From Uloborus plumipes (Eukaryota; Arthropoda; Arachnida; Araneae; Uloboridae): 64,000 nucleotides of DNA. The notes beneath the pieces are model-generated. The model saw nothing but the letters and a program-made list of their open reading frames with translations. It had not been told where the DNA came from and made no database searches. This document shows, piece after piece, positions 1 to 50,715 of the stretch; the stretch's first letter is position 1; each line of letters starts with the position of its first letter. A program made the translations under genes and the position numbers. The stretch lies in assembly GCA_038373865.1 (NCBI GenBank), contig JAXGGA010002823.1, positions 1 through 64,000 on the forward strand, given 5' to 3'.

Positions 1-462
1 AAAAAATCGCAATCTGTAAAAGGCGAACCTTTTTCAAGGATTTCAGATTGCATAGCTCATAGAAGAAATTTACTGCAAAGCTTCTATACCAACGGTCAGC
101 CATGTACGTATTGTAAAATTGATAAAGGATTACCATAATACTACACTTTGAGAAAGTCATTTAGTCGTGATAAAGATAAATTGAACTTCAAGACAAAACT
201 CAATCATTTTGTTAATTAAGCGAAGTCTAAACTTTTTGACGTTGCTTCTTTCAGGTGTGCAATGAATTTTTCGTGTTCTTGTGCTAAAAAGCCAATCTCT
301 TGTAGATGTGCACTATACATCTGTACATTGGTATAGAACGCACATTGGTATTACCACTGTACATTGGTATAGAAGCTTTACAGTAAATTTCTGCTATTTA
401 AGCAGATATGCAATCTGAAATCCTTGAAAAAGGTTCGCCTTTTACAGATTGCGATTTTTCTT
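1..462. mobile_element. Inverted-repeat element (MITE-like), left end at window edge
   Basis: Bases 2-54 are an exact reverse complement of 407-459 (ends ATCGCAATCTGTAAAAGG), and weaker pairing continues inward to about base 97 and 360. The interior repeats GTACATTGGTATAGAA. Target duplications cannot be judged because the window starts here. Confidence 0.65.
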
Positions 463-1045
463 CAAAACAAGTTAACAACACATCTGCACATGTGGGTAAA
501 ACACTTTGACTTAACCCTTTCGGTGCACCAAAAAACGACAAACAATTAAACGTTTAGAAGTTTTCCGGGGTTCCATTATTTATTAGTCGCAGAACGGAGA
601 ACAGTATAACAAAACTTGAGCATAAAAATATACTAAAAAGTTACAAAAAAAACTTACCCAAAGCTAAACACGCCGTACTTTTTGATCCACTTTCAGTTGC
701 TAATTAAAGATACTGTTTGTTTGGCGGGTCTAGCTGACTAAGTGACAACCAAAGGGAGTGAAGACTGCAGGGACTTCGAACTGTCTCCTAGAATATGCGT
801 AATGTCTATTGTCTAGACAAGTCGGCTGTAGAATAAAAATATACCGGCACAGTGCCGACGTAGTGCGTTCTGGTTCAGTCTTTGACTTTTTTTTTTTTTT
901 TTTTCATATTTTGAGCCTTATGCACAAACAGAATGTATCTTCTAAAAGTTATGTGTATATTTTTCGGTTCAAATTATGTTATCTACCAACAATTTGATTC
1001 AGATTCGATAGAAAACAATTAGTTTTTTTTTTCAAATTATTTTTT

Positions 1046-1541
1046 GAAAATTTCCATTTTTAGCATATATTTTCCAACTTTGAGCCTCATGCGCGAACCG
1101 AAGGAGTCAACTCAGATTTTTTTTTAATTATTTTTCCCAAATTTTGGATACCAAACCACAATTTTTGAGAGGTAATGCGATTTCGAAATAAAAAAAATCG
1201 ATATTTTCGAAATTTGACATTGTAGGCGATTTTAGCCCAATTTAAGGCTGATCTGCAAACTAATGATGGTATGTAAAAGCTATAAAATATTTTTTTAGAT
1301 TAAAAATGCACACAATATAAACAGCTTATGACAGTTGCATTATAAAAAGTTAAATTTTTTTTTTCTTTTTTCCTTTTGAAAATTTCCATTTTTAACATAT
1401 TTTTTCCAACTTTAAGCCTCATGCGCGAACCGAAGACGTCAACTTAGAATTTTTTTCTTATTTTTCCCAAGTTGTGGATTCTAAACCACAACTTTTGAGA
1501 GGTAATGCGATTTCGAAATAAAAAAATCGATTTTTTCGACT
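1046..1541 (+). repeat. 332-bp-period direct repeat (two copies of a 164-bp block)
   Basis: 1046-1209 and 1378-1541 share the block beginning GAAAATTTCCATTTTTA and containing GCCTCATGCGCGAACCGAAG and GAGAGGTAATGCGATTTCG. A fragment at about 905-935 (TTTGAGCCTTATGCACAAAC) looks like a third, decayed copy. Probably a dispersed or satellite-like repeat in intron 38. Confidence 0.7.
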
Positions 1542-2362
1542 CACCCTAGTGTGCATGCTTGCATTTTATCATTCGGTAAAATTGGAACTTCATTCGGCAA
1601 ATTGATAATTTTACCACCTACACAAAAATTTTAGTTCAGGGCACCCCTGCAAGCTTTCACATTCTCGCCCCCCCCCCCCCCTCTTTTTTGCGGGTGATAA
1701 TTCATTGAATGTAGAAAAATGCACCCGTTTTAACTTAATAAGTACAAAATATATTTCTGGAAATACCTATTTCTTTCTTTCCCCTTCTTTTCAACAACAT
1801 AAAACACTTCGAAGAAACTTGATACCTGACTAATTGAAAAGTGATTCTTACATCTACTCTTTCAAGTTCTGAAAATATGCTGGCTAGGGCCAGCTTTATA
1901 TTCTAAAACTTCTCCTCCCCAAACTTCCTGGATTAACCTGTCTTAATCTTCTTCAGTTAATCTCGTTGCAGGATTCGCTCGTCAATAGGTAATACATTTG
2001 CATTAATGAATTACTCTTATTCAGCTTTTACATATGCTTTTTACATATACAATTACTGCCTTTAGTTAATTTAAATATGAATGAGTTGTTGATTCCTTTT
2101 AGCTGTATTGTGTACTCTAGTATTATTTTTAACCAATTTTGAGGATTATTAGCAAAATTCGCTTATTAGTGGTTACTGTGCCCCTTTATTCTGCGGATAT
2201 TTGTGAGTTGACTGTATTGGATAACTTATAAATATTCTAGCTACCTCAAATCCTCCAAGAATTTATTAGCTAACATACATAATTAAAAAATGGGACTGAT
2301 GTAATAAATAAATGTCATTTGTTTATTTTAAAAATTATAAGTTTCTTCACATTGAACAAATA

Positions 2363-2601
2363 AAGCAGTGAGTAAAACTGAGCTCTGCCTTAAAAATGTA
2401 GGAGTTGTACCGTTCCCATGTGTGGTCGCTCGCTGGTATTCTAATTTCATATTAGCGACCAGTTTTTTTCAGCTCTCTTTGCTCTATAAGAAGATTTTTG
2501 CCTCCAACTCGTTCACTTTCGTATTCCATGCTGATGAGGGCATGATAAGCCCGAAACTGTAGTCCATGGATCAAAATGAACGAGTTGGCAGTGTATAGCA
2601 T
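2363..2601 (+). mobile_element. Hammerhead-bearing short retroelement, copy A
   Basis: 239-bp insertion flanked by a perfect 12-bp direct repeat (ATTGAACAAATA at 2351-2362 and 2602-2613), the mark of target-primed insertion. The left end begins with a short antisense piece (AAGCAGTGAGTA) matching the left end of the 50659 copy. Then comes a sense body shared with 50801-51091, including GCTCTATAAGA and TTTGCCTCCAACTCG, and the hammerhead near its right end. It lies in GOGAT intron 38, antisense to the gene. Confidence 0.8.
2504..2588 (+). ncRNA. Hammerhead ribozyme (type I), locus A, core intact
   Basis: Read on the plus strand: outer stem I CCAACTCGTTCA (2504-2515) pairs with TGAACGAGTTGG (2577-2588). 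Inner stem I TCCATG (2525-2530) pairs with CATGGA (2565-2570). Core CTGATGA is at 2531-2537; stem II GGGC/GCCC (2538-2541/2549-2552) closes a 7-nt loop; GAAA is at 2553-2556. Stem III is minimal (AC/GT around TGTA) and GTC (2562-2564) is the predicted cleavage triplet. All conserved core positions are present. The tiny stem III is typical of metazoan retroelement hammerheads, which tend to cleave best as dimers. Confidence 0.85.
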
Positions 2602-2657
2602 ATTGAACAAATAGTTTTGCTGTGGCGGTAACTTCTATGTTAAGCATACAAGAAGAG

Positions 2658-2686
<29 letters not shown>
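2658..2686. repeat. (TA)n microsatellite
   Basis: Uninterrupted TA dinucleotides in intron 38. Similar tracts occur at 9097-9119, 16731-16770, 18587-18679 and 23475-23541. Confidence 0.95.
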
Positions 2687-2689
<3 letters not shown>

Positions 2690-3165
2690 AAGTTTAATAT
2701 CAAAATAATGTATGAATGAATGATATGTGAAAACATGGATAAATTTTACTCATTGAATTTAGAGAAATAAGCTTTAAGATTTTTAGATAGGAATAGCTAC
2801 CAACATTCAATTTTATATAACCGAAATAATATATTTTGGATATTCTGTAAAAAAAGACTCCAGTTGATAAATACATTTAAAAATATATATATATAACTTT
2901 ATTTCAGTAGTGTGTCTGCAACAGAAGCGACACAACTCAAAAACTAGAAAAAATTTACTAATTATTTTTTTTAATTCAATGCTCTTCCTTGTCACAAAAG
3001 TCACACAAAATTAGTCTACATAGCAAGTGCATTGTGTACAAAAACCAACCGATAAACAAAGCATAATAAACACTTTGCATTTGAGAGTAAATTAGCTAAA
3101 AGTAGCAATGTGATATGTTCTATTTTACAGATAATTTAATAAAATATAAGCTTTAAAATATTTAC

Positions 3166-41588
<38,423 letters not shown>

Positions 41589-43289
41589 ACTGCGTTGTGA
41601 ATTTTACAATGTATGCTTAAATAAAAATCTTTTAAAATTCGACGTTAATTTTATTCAATCATTTGAAGTTTATAGACACATAGCATTAAAACGTAGATGT
41701 AACTGTGCGCGGTTAAGCTTTACGAAAAATGCTTACACATATAAGAATCAATAATACTCATGAAATGTTTGAAGTATATCCGAAATTTGAATTTCTTATG
41801 CCGATAAAGCAAGTAAGTAGCTTGTAAAACACAGATTACTTTAAGAGGAAGACAAGAATTTCGAAACCTTTCCAAGCCCATTTTCAATTGTGTACTTTTG
41901 ATAAGAGATAAGGAATAAGAAGGCAAAATTTTAGAGTGTTTTGAAATTAGATAACATTTCTTATTTAAAAAGATAAGTTCTTCTCCTTGCATCTTACGCA
42001 TTTCCAGATCCAATTGTTTGTTTACATTTACCGCTTTGAATACTGTTGAGATGTTTCATTTTGATTCAGAAATAAATGGTTAGGCTTCAAAAGATTCGAA
42101 CACGACCTACACTTCAAAATAAATAAATTTTTTACTGCTATCCAACATTTAGTACTTATAAATAATCATCGACGCATGAATTTTCAATCAGCTTATCGTG
42201 GTTTACCTAAAATTTTCTTAATTTTCAAAAAGGCAAACAAAATTTCAAAGTTAACCGATAATTCTTGTATTATTTCTCCATTTAAAAAAAAAACTGGCAA
42301 CTTATTTTTACACAGCTGCAACTTCTTGTTTTGATAGGTTTCCGTCGGTCTTTTGTGTGATAATTTGCTGTTTTTTGTACTGAATTGAACATATAATTTG
42401 ATATTTCATAAGGCCTTTTATGTTTTGTATAAAGCGAGAGCAAAGTGCTGTAATTCAGGATTTATCGTAAGTTCGAGATATTTTTTTGTTTTCTTGGCCG
42501 TGAATTGTGTTTATGATGCCCTTTTTTACGCTGAATTCTGACCTTTTTTTAGAATTGGCACAAGTGTGTCAAAAGTGTTGTTATTCTTAATGCGCGGTAC
42601 GCACTGATTGTTTGAAAGTTTCGCAAGACTCATTTTCTCAAAACTTTTTTTAACGTGTTTTAGTAATAATTTTGCAGTTTGTTTTGTTCTTTTACTTTCA
42701 TTGATTCTTGTTTTATTTTTCAGTCTGAATCATTTGGCGTAACTTTCAGTTAGCCCTCAAGAAACAGATTTTGGGTTCTAATCTGATTATAACTCTTTCA
42801 AGGTGAGATAAAGTTTTGCGTTTCTTTATAATTTTTGAAATAAAATGTAGCTTGCTCTATTTGTATGTTTTCGATTTGTGTTCGGTATGCGATTGACAAA
42901 ATACAGTGCAAAGACCATCTTCAAGTGTGGGTTTCGAGTTTAGGAAGCGAATGTTTAACTAATTAAACAAAAAAAAGACCCAATAATTGACACTTGAGTA
43001 AGCTATAGAGATGTGTGGCCGTGTTCAGATAGTTATTAATAAATATCCTGATTTTTAAAATGTGGCTCAATGATATATGAGTAAAATTTTTAGAACCTCT
43101 TGACAGTCCATTGCAATATTTTATACCATTGTGAGTTGTTCAGATGTTAACTCGCATTTCCCCTAACCACTAGTCGTTAACCATTGCATTGATTAATATA
43201 TTTATAATTCATTAAATTTTCTTCAATTACACTTTGTAATCAAAAATGCCTTTCTCAACGCTTCAATTATTTTATGTCTTACAAATATT
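41589..43289. other. GOGAT upstream region
   Basis: Contains the 5' UTR and presumably the promoter of GOGAT, but no element was identified with confidence. On the plus strand a possible non-coding exon (42725-42802) is bounded by TTTTTCAG and GTGAGAT. Confidence 0.3.
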
Positions 43290-43446
43290 ACAACTATCGG
43301 GGGGGGTGTCAATTGCCCCCTCCCCCCTGACTTAGAGAAAGCAATGTATCTACATACAAGTGGGTGTGTTTTTTGTTGTTTTCTGGCAAAATTGTATTGT
43401 GTTTTTACCCTTCGCCCCCCTGGAGAAACTTGAAATGACGGCCCTG
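43290..43446. mobile_element. G/C-tract MITE, copy 1
   Basis: Shares TCAATTGCCCC, an ACATA-AAGTG block and ACTTGAAATG with 59903-60074. The right terminus GACGGCCCTG is the inverse of the CAGGCCCGTC left terminus of the other copy. A lone end also occurs near 10944. Confidence 0.5.
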
Positions 43447-44581
43447 ACAACTTGTTATCAATTTGAAAGTTGGAATAGTTGCTGTTTAGAATAACTAAGC
43501 ATTTTTGTTCAGACTTCATGAACTCAGCATAAATGTTCAAAAGAAATGCATACCACCTTAAACCTTAACCACCTTGCAGTTTATGACGAGATCTCCATTT
43601 AACACGTATTCCTGGGACTGCCCAACCACAGGGTGGTTAAATCAGTTTTTAATGAATTCAATGCATGTCTTACTTCCGTTAGCAATATTTTTAACCACGA
43701 AATTTTGATCAACTTGAATTTTGAAATGATTTTTATGAGTTTTTGAAGAAGATGTCTAATTTCTAAATAAACACTCAGAATTTCTACCACAAACTTTTGT
43801 TTTTAAAACGTAAAAATGTAAAAGAGGTACAAATAAGCAGGGATACTGCAGATAAGTGTTTTGGCGTTACAAGGAACGCCTTTTTCAATGCAAAAAAATG
43901 TTGAGCTAATGGATGCTTTTGACAAAAACTATCTATTCTTGAAATTTCATTCCTTTTGCAATAAGTAAATATTTCAATTATTTTGAAAGCTGGAAGTTGC
44001 TTGAACCTATGGCTACTTTAAATTGGTTTATTTTATTTTTTATTTTAATAAATATTTAATTGTGAACAACTCTAAGTGATAATTACTGCATTACTGTTCT
44101 TTTTTTTTTTTTTTTTTATTAAAGACTACAAAATTTTGAACTTAGTCTGTAGTCTTAGTGTTCTTTGAAAACAAAATATTTTTATATTCCAATTAATATG
44201 TATATGTAAATAGTTTCCTCCCTTAATTTAACTTGTTTTTTAATGATTTCTGCTAATGTTCAAGTTGGAGTGAATGGATAGGCTCTTTTTAATCAAAAAA
44301 AAAGTATAAGAAGAAAGAATATGGGCTATGCTCCACATCAGCAGAAAACCGAAAATCCGGGTACTTTCCATAGGAAAACTGTTTAATTCCTTTTACGTTT
44401 CTGCTTTTCGTCAATGTAGAGCTTGGCTCTAAAGAAATTGTTGCATGAAATAAAAATATGCAAATGCTTCCAGCTCAAAAGTGATTTGAAGGTTATTTGC
44501 ACAAAGAAATCTCGAAATACAAATGGTATGAAATTTTTTTTTACAATTGCCATGCAATCAAAGGTTACCCAATATTGTTAA

Positions 44582-44719
44582 CAGGGCTGCTGAGAGCCAC
44601 AGTGGTCCCTCATCAGTTTGGTGTCCTGGCAGCCCTTCCCCTATCATACTTATACTGCTACTCCAAATCCATGCCAGGCCTCTTGTTTCCGACTAGGCTG
44701 ACATGGCTGGTCGGCCCTG
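44582..44719. mobile_element. Short hAT-like MITE
   Basis: 138 bp, GC-richer than its surroundings, ends CAGGGCTGCTGAGAGCCA and, inverted, CAGGGCCGACCAGCCA. Imperfect duplication ATTGTTAA/CTTGTTAC (6/8). Confidence 0.5.
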
Positions 44720-45144
44720 CTTGTTACCTGAAGCTAAATTCAGGATTGCTGCAAAAATGATTGAGCTAGAGAATATCAGAATGAAAAGAAAGATAGTTAA
44801 TAAAATCTTCTAAAAATCTTTAAAATAGTTGCCATGAATCATGAAAGTAAGTTTTTATAATAAATCGAAAAAACATGTTTATAAACAAAGTTTTACTTTT
44901 TTTATTACACACTCAATTTGTAGCTGAAAATCTTTTAATTAAAATTTACTGTTTCATTTATCATTAGAAATATCTCATTTTAGATAGCTTTAAAAATTTA
45001 GACTGTATGGGTATACTTCACTTCTGATTAATTAATTGAATTTTACTTTGATGGTGTGATTTCCACTTTCTTGAAATTTCTGAATTTGTTTCCTGTAATT
45101 AATTTTTGCTTCTCAATTTATGCTCAATGACTTATTGTTGTAAA

Positions 45145-46920
45145 TAGAGATGCACCGATAAGCAAATTGGCTGATTACCGATTAATCGGTGAATGAGAAT
45201 CGGCCGATTAATGTTCCAGTTTATTATTTTTAATATTACCAATTTCACCCTCACTGTTTTTTCTCTTTCTAATACTAATGGTTACTTATTTGTTTTTGAC
45301 AAAGGATTTGTTTTTCTCCATTTTTCCATGTTAAATAATTTTAAAATTTTATCAACTTCCTTTGAAATTTTTTAAATATTTTTGTAAATAAAATTACATT
45401 AACACACTAGACATAATAGTTATTAAAACAAATGGCGGGGGGGGGGAGCTGTGATGAGCACTTTAATTTAGGGGTGTTCTTAATTTAAATTTATTTTTCA
45501 ACTATAAGTAGCCATTTAATTCAAGACTTTTGTTCTTTGAAAATTAGAGGTTATTTAAAAGCAATAAGCTAAAGAGTAAAATATCGAGACATGAAAAATG
45601 TTGCAACATTGTCTGTAAGTGTAGATTTATTCAGAATAGGAATATTAAATTATTAAATCATTTTATATCAACTGAGAGGCAACTTATTATTATTTTGTAT
45701 TTCATTCTTTGAATTATTTGTTTTGTTTTTACTCACTACACTTTCGTAAAATGTGTAATTCTTGTGTTTGCAGAAAATTATTTATTTCTTGTTTATAAAT
45801 TTATCCATCGTAATATTGTGTTCAAACATCGTTGAATTAATTTTATTTAAAACATCTTTTCTGCCGGTTGGTCAGCAAAATTTGACTGATTATAAATGAA
45901 ATAAATATTCATGTTTTTGAATTCCAACTTAAAATTTCAGGAATTTGCAGAGGGTTATCTTTTAATATTCCAATCAATTTTACGTTTGTTTTTACGTCAA
46001 CTATTTCGTTTTTTTTAATCTATACACATATTCATACTGTATGTTATAGTAAGGATTTCAGAAAGTTACATTTATCTCCATATATTATTTCTCTAAGCCG
46101 AATCCTATACCCGGTCGAAACTCGCTCATTTCTTTATCGAATTGCAAGAAAATTTATGATTTTGAAGCTTATCCCGCGGGCTATTGACGAAAATTAGACC
46201 CACCCTCTAAAAAGTGTTGGTTCGTTTTTTATTCGAACTTCAATTTTTGGGCACAAAATTGACTCTATCTAGCGAAACAATTGTCGTATCGTCTCCATTT
46301 TGATTTCATTCGAAAGATTAAAAAAAATGCGTTCTTTAGAACGTTTCTCCGCTAGCGCCGCGTAACGAGAATCTCGAAAATCCACGTTTAAGCGACTTAT
46401 AAGCGATTGAAGTTTGAAAAAGTTAAATTTTTTGCTCAACTGCTAAAATCGTTACATTGTTGTTCAAATCAATTTTAAATGCGACATTTCAAGCCAAGGC
46501 TTAGCTCGGTAAACCTTAATTGTAACTTTTATTATTTCAAAATACTATGGTAGTTTTGCGATAACGTTAGTATTTAGTTTAGTAGTAGCCTTGGGTATTT
46601 GATTTTAATATAGGGTATCACTTTTGTAGTAGTTGTAAAAGTGAATGTGTCTTTGATCTTTTTGAAAAGTTGTCAGAACGACGGCAGTAGATGGCGATGT
46701 TGTGCAAATGAAGCCAATAAAAATTGTCGTATTAAATTTTAAGTTTATAATTTTTTTTTGCGGAATTCCGCACGGGTCACCTAGTTCACTGTTAGTAAAA
46801 CAATTTATCATAGTTTCTTAGTGAAGGTATACTTTAAAAGATAATATAAAAAATTTTAAAAAATCGCCGATTAATCGGTGAGATTTTGCCGATTATGGCC
46901 GATTAATCGGTGCATCCCTA
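45145..46920. mobile_element. hAT element (1776 bp), TAGAGATGCACCGAT termini
   Basis: Perfect 8-bp duplication GTTGTAAA at 45137-45144 and 46921-46928. Termini TAGAGATGCACCGAT and, inverted, TAGGGATGCACCGAT (14/15), followed on each side by subterminal CCGATTAATCGG repeats. No transposase frame. A GC-richer block (about 46080-46770) may be a nested insertion. Confidence 0.88.
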
Positions 46921-47756
46921 GTTGTAAAGGTAATCGATGATAATCTCTAAGCAATATTGAAAATGTAATTTGGCAATAAATTAATAAAAAATCAAGCATG
47001 CATTCAATTACCATAAATCTATTCATGCTAGGTTGTGTTACTCTGCAATGTTATTTTGCTGCTCAAACTCTAGTTTTGTGTAAATATATCTTTTGAGGTT
47101 TTTTATTTTAAGTTAAATGTATGAAAAGAACACTAATACTACATAGCCAAAGATCTGTTTAAAAATATGTATATCTAAGCAGGTAAAATGCAACTGCAAC
47201 AAGCTCTGGCCCGAATGAAAAACATCTTCTAAGTATATAATTAATTTCAATGTTTTAAGTGTAAGAAGTTATAAGTTAAAAATAATCATTTGTGAGTGCT
47301 TTGTCCAAGCATTTTATAAAGAAAACATAGAATTGATAATTTGTTCCTAGAAGATCTAAACTGAAAAAAAGTTGTAAAAAACAAAAAAAGAACATTTTTG
47401 TTTTCTTTTCTTTTTTTCTGTTAAACTTTAAAATGGGACAATATAATTAATTATCTACCAATTGCAAAGCAAAGCAAATAAAAGGAGGGTCATTCCATAT
47501 CAAAGAGATAAAAAAAGTGGGGCTTTCAAGTTGACCCCTTCTGATTTTTCCAATATCTTGTACAGTGATTGTACTTTTAAATCCAAGTTTTTAGATTTTT
47601 AAGAAAAATATTTTTTGATTGGGGGTGATCCCAAAAAATCAAATTTAGGTAGATGGGAAACGTTTTGAATACATGTAACTTTTTTTCTAATTGCACTAGA
47701 AACAAAAACTGGGAGTCCTTTTAAAAGTCTTGAAATAAGCTTTAAAAAGATGTAAA

Positions 47757-49830
47757 GGCGTCCGAGCTTAATCGGGTACAGATAAACGAATACCCCGCTT
47801 ATACGAATAAAATATCTCAGAACCGATGCCATAGTCGTAATGTTAAAGATCCCCGCTTAATTGAATACCCCGTTTAATCGAATGTTATTTCTTGGAACCG
47901 ACAGTATTTGTTTAAGCGGGGCCGACAGTATTACATGACACTAAAATAGAATTTTTAATTTTGAAGGTCATTCAAATTGATCTTTTACCTTGAATATCTC
48001 CAAAGGTTACTATTTTAAAAATCTGAAAAAAATATATTTGTGCATACTATTATGTCTTTTATTTGTGCTAAGTGTCAAGTTGGGATAGTAATAAGATCAG
48101 ATTTTATTTAAACTTCACTGTCACTCTGTACGGCCAAAAATCAAATATCATCAAGTATTTGTGCCCAAATGCGTTAAGATTATACAAATAATCATCATTA
48201 AAAGATTGAAACAATCAGTCAACCTTATATACAATAAGAAGATTAAGTTTATAAAGTACTAGCTGCGTGGCATGGCGTTGCACGAGTTACATTAGAAATG
48301 AAAGCGATGTCAAGTGCTGCATCTGCTTTCGATTGAACAATAAACAGTGTCACCGCGACTCCCTACACACAGTTGCCAAAACAATACTTTTAATGAACGC
48401 CATCTCTCAAAAAGAGTGGAAACTAATCCGCTCGTGCTTTTCGACCATTATAATTTTTCACTGTAATAATATCTCCTAAAAAAAGCGTAATGTTATGTAG
48501 CCTAAAGCCTTCCTGATAAAATGGACTGAAACACATTTCTGTAAGAAAAGAACTACTAACATTTGTGTGAGAAAAGAACTGAAGTTCTCAAAAGATCTTA
48601 CGAGAATTCAAAAGTTGATCTTTTAATATATTACAACACAACTGCCCAAATGTAATACTTTCCATGCCATTGTTGTTAGAAGAAATTGGATAATTTTGCT
48701 ACATATTTTTTTTATCCTGGACATTCACTGCATTTCCAAAGCAATGTGTTGGCTGTGCTGGGCTGCATATCATCATTGGTAAACAGTTTTAGCATAGGTG
48801 TAAATATTTACATTATTTTTCCCAAATTTTAACAGCAGCCAACGTCAGTTTTAAGTTTTGACGAATTAAGTTCTGCTGGGCTTAGCGAGCCGCTGTGGCG
48901 GTGAGTTTATTGTCCCACCGAAAGCAGATGCATCACTTGACATCGCTTTCATTTCTAAGGTAACCCGTGCCACGCAGCTAGTACTTTATAAACTTAATCT
49001 TCTTATTGTATATAAGGTTAACTGATTGTTTCAATCATTTAATGTTGATTATATGTATGATCTTAACGCATTTGGGCATAAATACTTCATGATATTTGAT
49101 TTTTGGCCGAACAGAGTGACAGTGAAGTTTAAATAAAATCTGATCCCATTGCTATCCCAACTTGACACTTAGTACAAATAAAGGACATAATAGTATGCAC
49201 TAAATATATTTTTTTCAGATTTTTAAAATAGTAACCTTTGGAGATATTCAAGGTAAAAGGTCAATTTGAATGACCTTCAAAGTTAAAAATTATATTTTTG
49301 TGTCATGTAATACTGTCGACCCCGCTTAAACAAATACCATCGGCAAACCCAGATAATATAGACGAACTCGCGAACGCCGTTCGCAGAAAACTTTCAAAGT
49401 TTGCAGAAAATTTTTGCATTTTGTTAAAAAAGTTACAAATTTAGGAAGTTTTCTATCTGAAATATGTCTTGATCTTGTTCATTGTGGGGCAGTAGCTTGT
49501 TACATACGAAACTGACACATTCATTAATCATAACGGATTGACAACCAACCTCATGGTAGAACCTGCACTTCATACAACTTGATATTTTTGTTGTTGGTAG
49601 CACTTTAGGATCAGAAGCCCCCTTTTTTTTGCAGAAAATTTTAAAGAAATTATTTAAGTTTGCAGACAGTTTTACATTTTATCTAAGTCTGACCATCGGT
49701 TCCAAAAAATATTATTCTCTTAAGTGGGGATCTTTAACATTGCGTCTATAATATGGCTTTATGTTTTATTCGTATAAGCGAGGTATTTATTTATCCCTTA
49801 CCAAATTAAGCTTTTAACTTGATTGGTTGT
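47757..49830. repeat. 2-kb inverted repeat with hAT insertion
   Basis: Left arm 47757-48345 is inverted at 48905-49343 plus 49700-49830; arms separated by about 560 bp. The outermost sequence (CGCTTAATCGAATACCCCG) also occurs at 61939-62105. The inner arm ends carry CTAGCTGCGTGGCA. The right arm is split by the 348-bp hAT MITE. Confidence 0.8.
49344..49691. mobile_element. hAT MITE (348 bp), same family, copy 2
   Basis: Reverse-oriented copy of 32820-33168. Perfect 8-bp duplication ACCATCGG at 49336-49343 and 49692-49699. It interrupts the right arm of a 2-kb inverted repeat; the left arm (near 47895) is the corresponding empty site. Confidence 0.9.
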
Positions 49831-50715
49831 GAGTTATGGTCAGTCAAGTACAAGCCGTGGGAGCAAAACATTAAAATTTGCTATTTATATACCACATAGT
49901 AATTGGGAATGTACCTGCAAATTATTGTAACAATCTGAGACTACTCACTCGAAAGGTGTGTGACTTGACATGGAATGACTCAGGAGTGACTGCTAGCAGC
50001 AGAATAGTGGAAGCAATCAACAATCTTGATTACTCAAAAAGAGGAACTGTGAAGACTTGAATAATTTATGCAAAAGAAAAAAATTGCTTATTTGTGAGTC
50101 TTGCTGTAATGAGTAAAATAGAGATCACCAGTTGCCTATATAGCGCGTCCAGCGACACGGAGGGGGGGAGAGGGCTCAAGAATTTTGAGGGTGCACGATC
50201 CAGAGAAATAGCACTATGAGTTACACAGGGAAAATATTTTTCATAATTTAATAGGGGGTGGGGGGGGGCGACAGTTACAAATTTTGCAGGGGGAGCGCAC
50301 ATATGTCTATGTATGCTACTGAAAATCACCTTTAAATCAAGGAGACAAATTAGAAACTGTAAGTTTTAAAGCTTCACACAAACTAAAAGCTCTTGAAAAG
50401 CAGAACTTGAGTTGGAGCAAGTTAAAATTATCCAATCTAAAGAAAAAGTAAAATATGAAGAACTTGAAATGATTGATAAACAAAATTAAGAAGAGTTATA
50501 ATAATACATCTATTTGTTATGAAAAACAAAACTAATAATGCAATAATTTCCCTCAAAAAACCCTACCTCATTTAGAAATTTGATAAGGATGTTCAATAAT
50601 GTATTATGCCCTAATTTAAAACGGCTGCATTTATTAAACAACGATAACCATTTGATATAAAGCAGTGAGTAACCGCTCCTAAGCAAGGGCTAAAGCAGGA
50701 ACATGCAATACACCG

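Noticed and set aside
511..530. TTAACCCTTTCGGTGCACC, a piggyBac-like terminus
   Set aside because: No matching inverted end with TTAA was found within the following several kilobases, so it is a solo end or chance.
762..790. GACTGCAGG...TTCGAAC string resembling part of a hammerhead
   Set aside because: The CTGANGA core and a pairing stem I are absent on both strands.
41720..42052. Open frame on the minus strand just upstream of GOGAT (about 110 codons, containing LEMRKMQGEELIF)
   Set aside because: No recognisable domain, no good start context or splice partners, and it ends in low-complexity AT-rich sequence. It may simply be GOGAT 5' flank.
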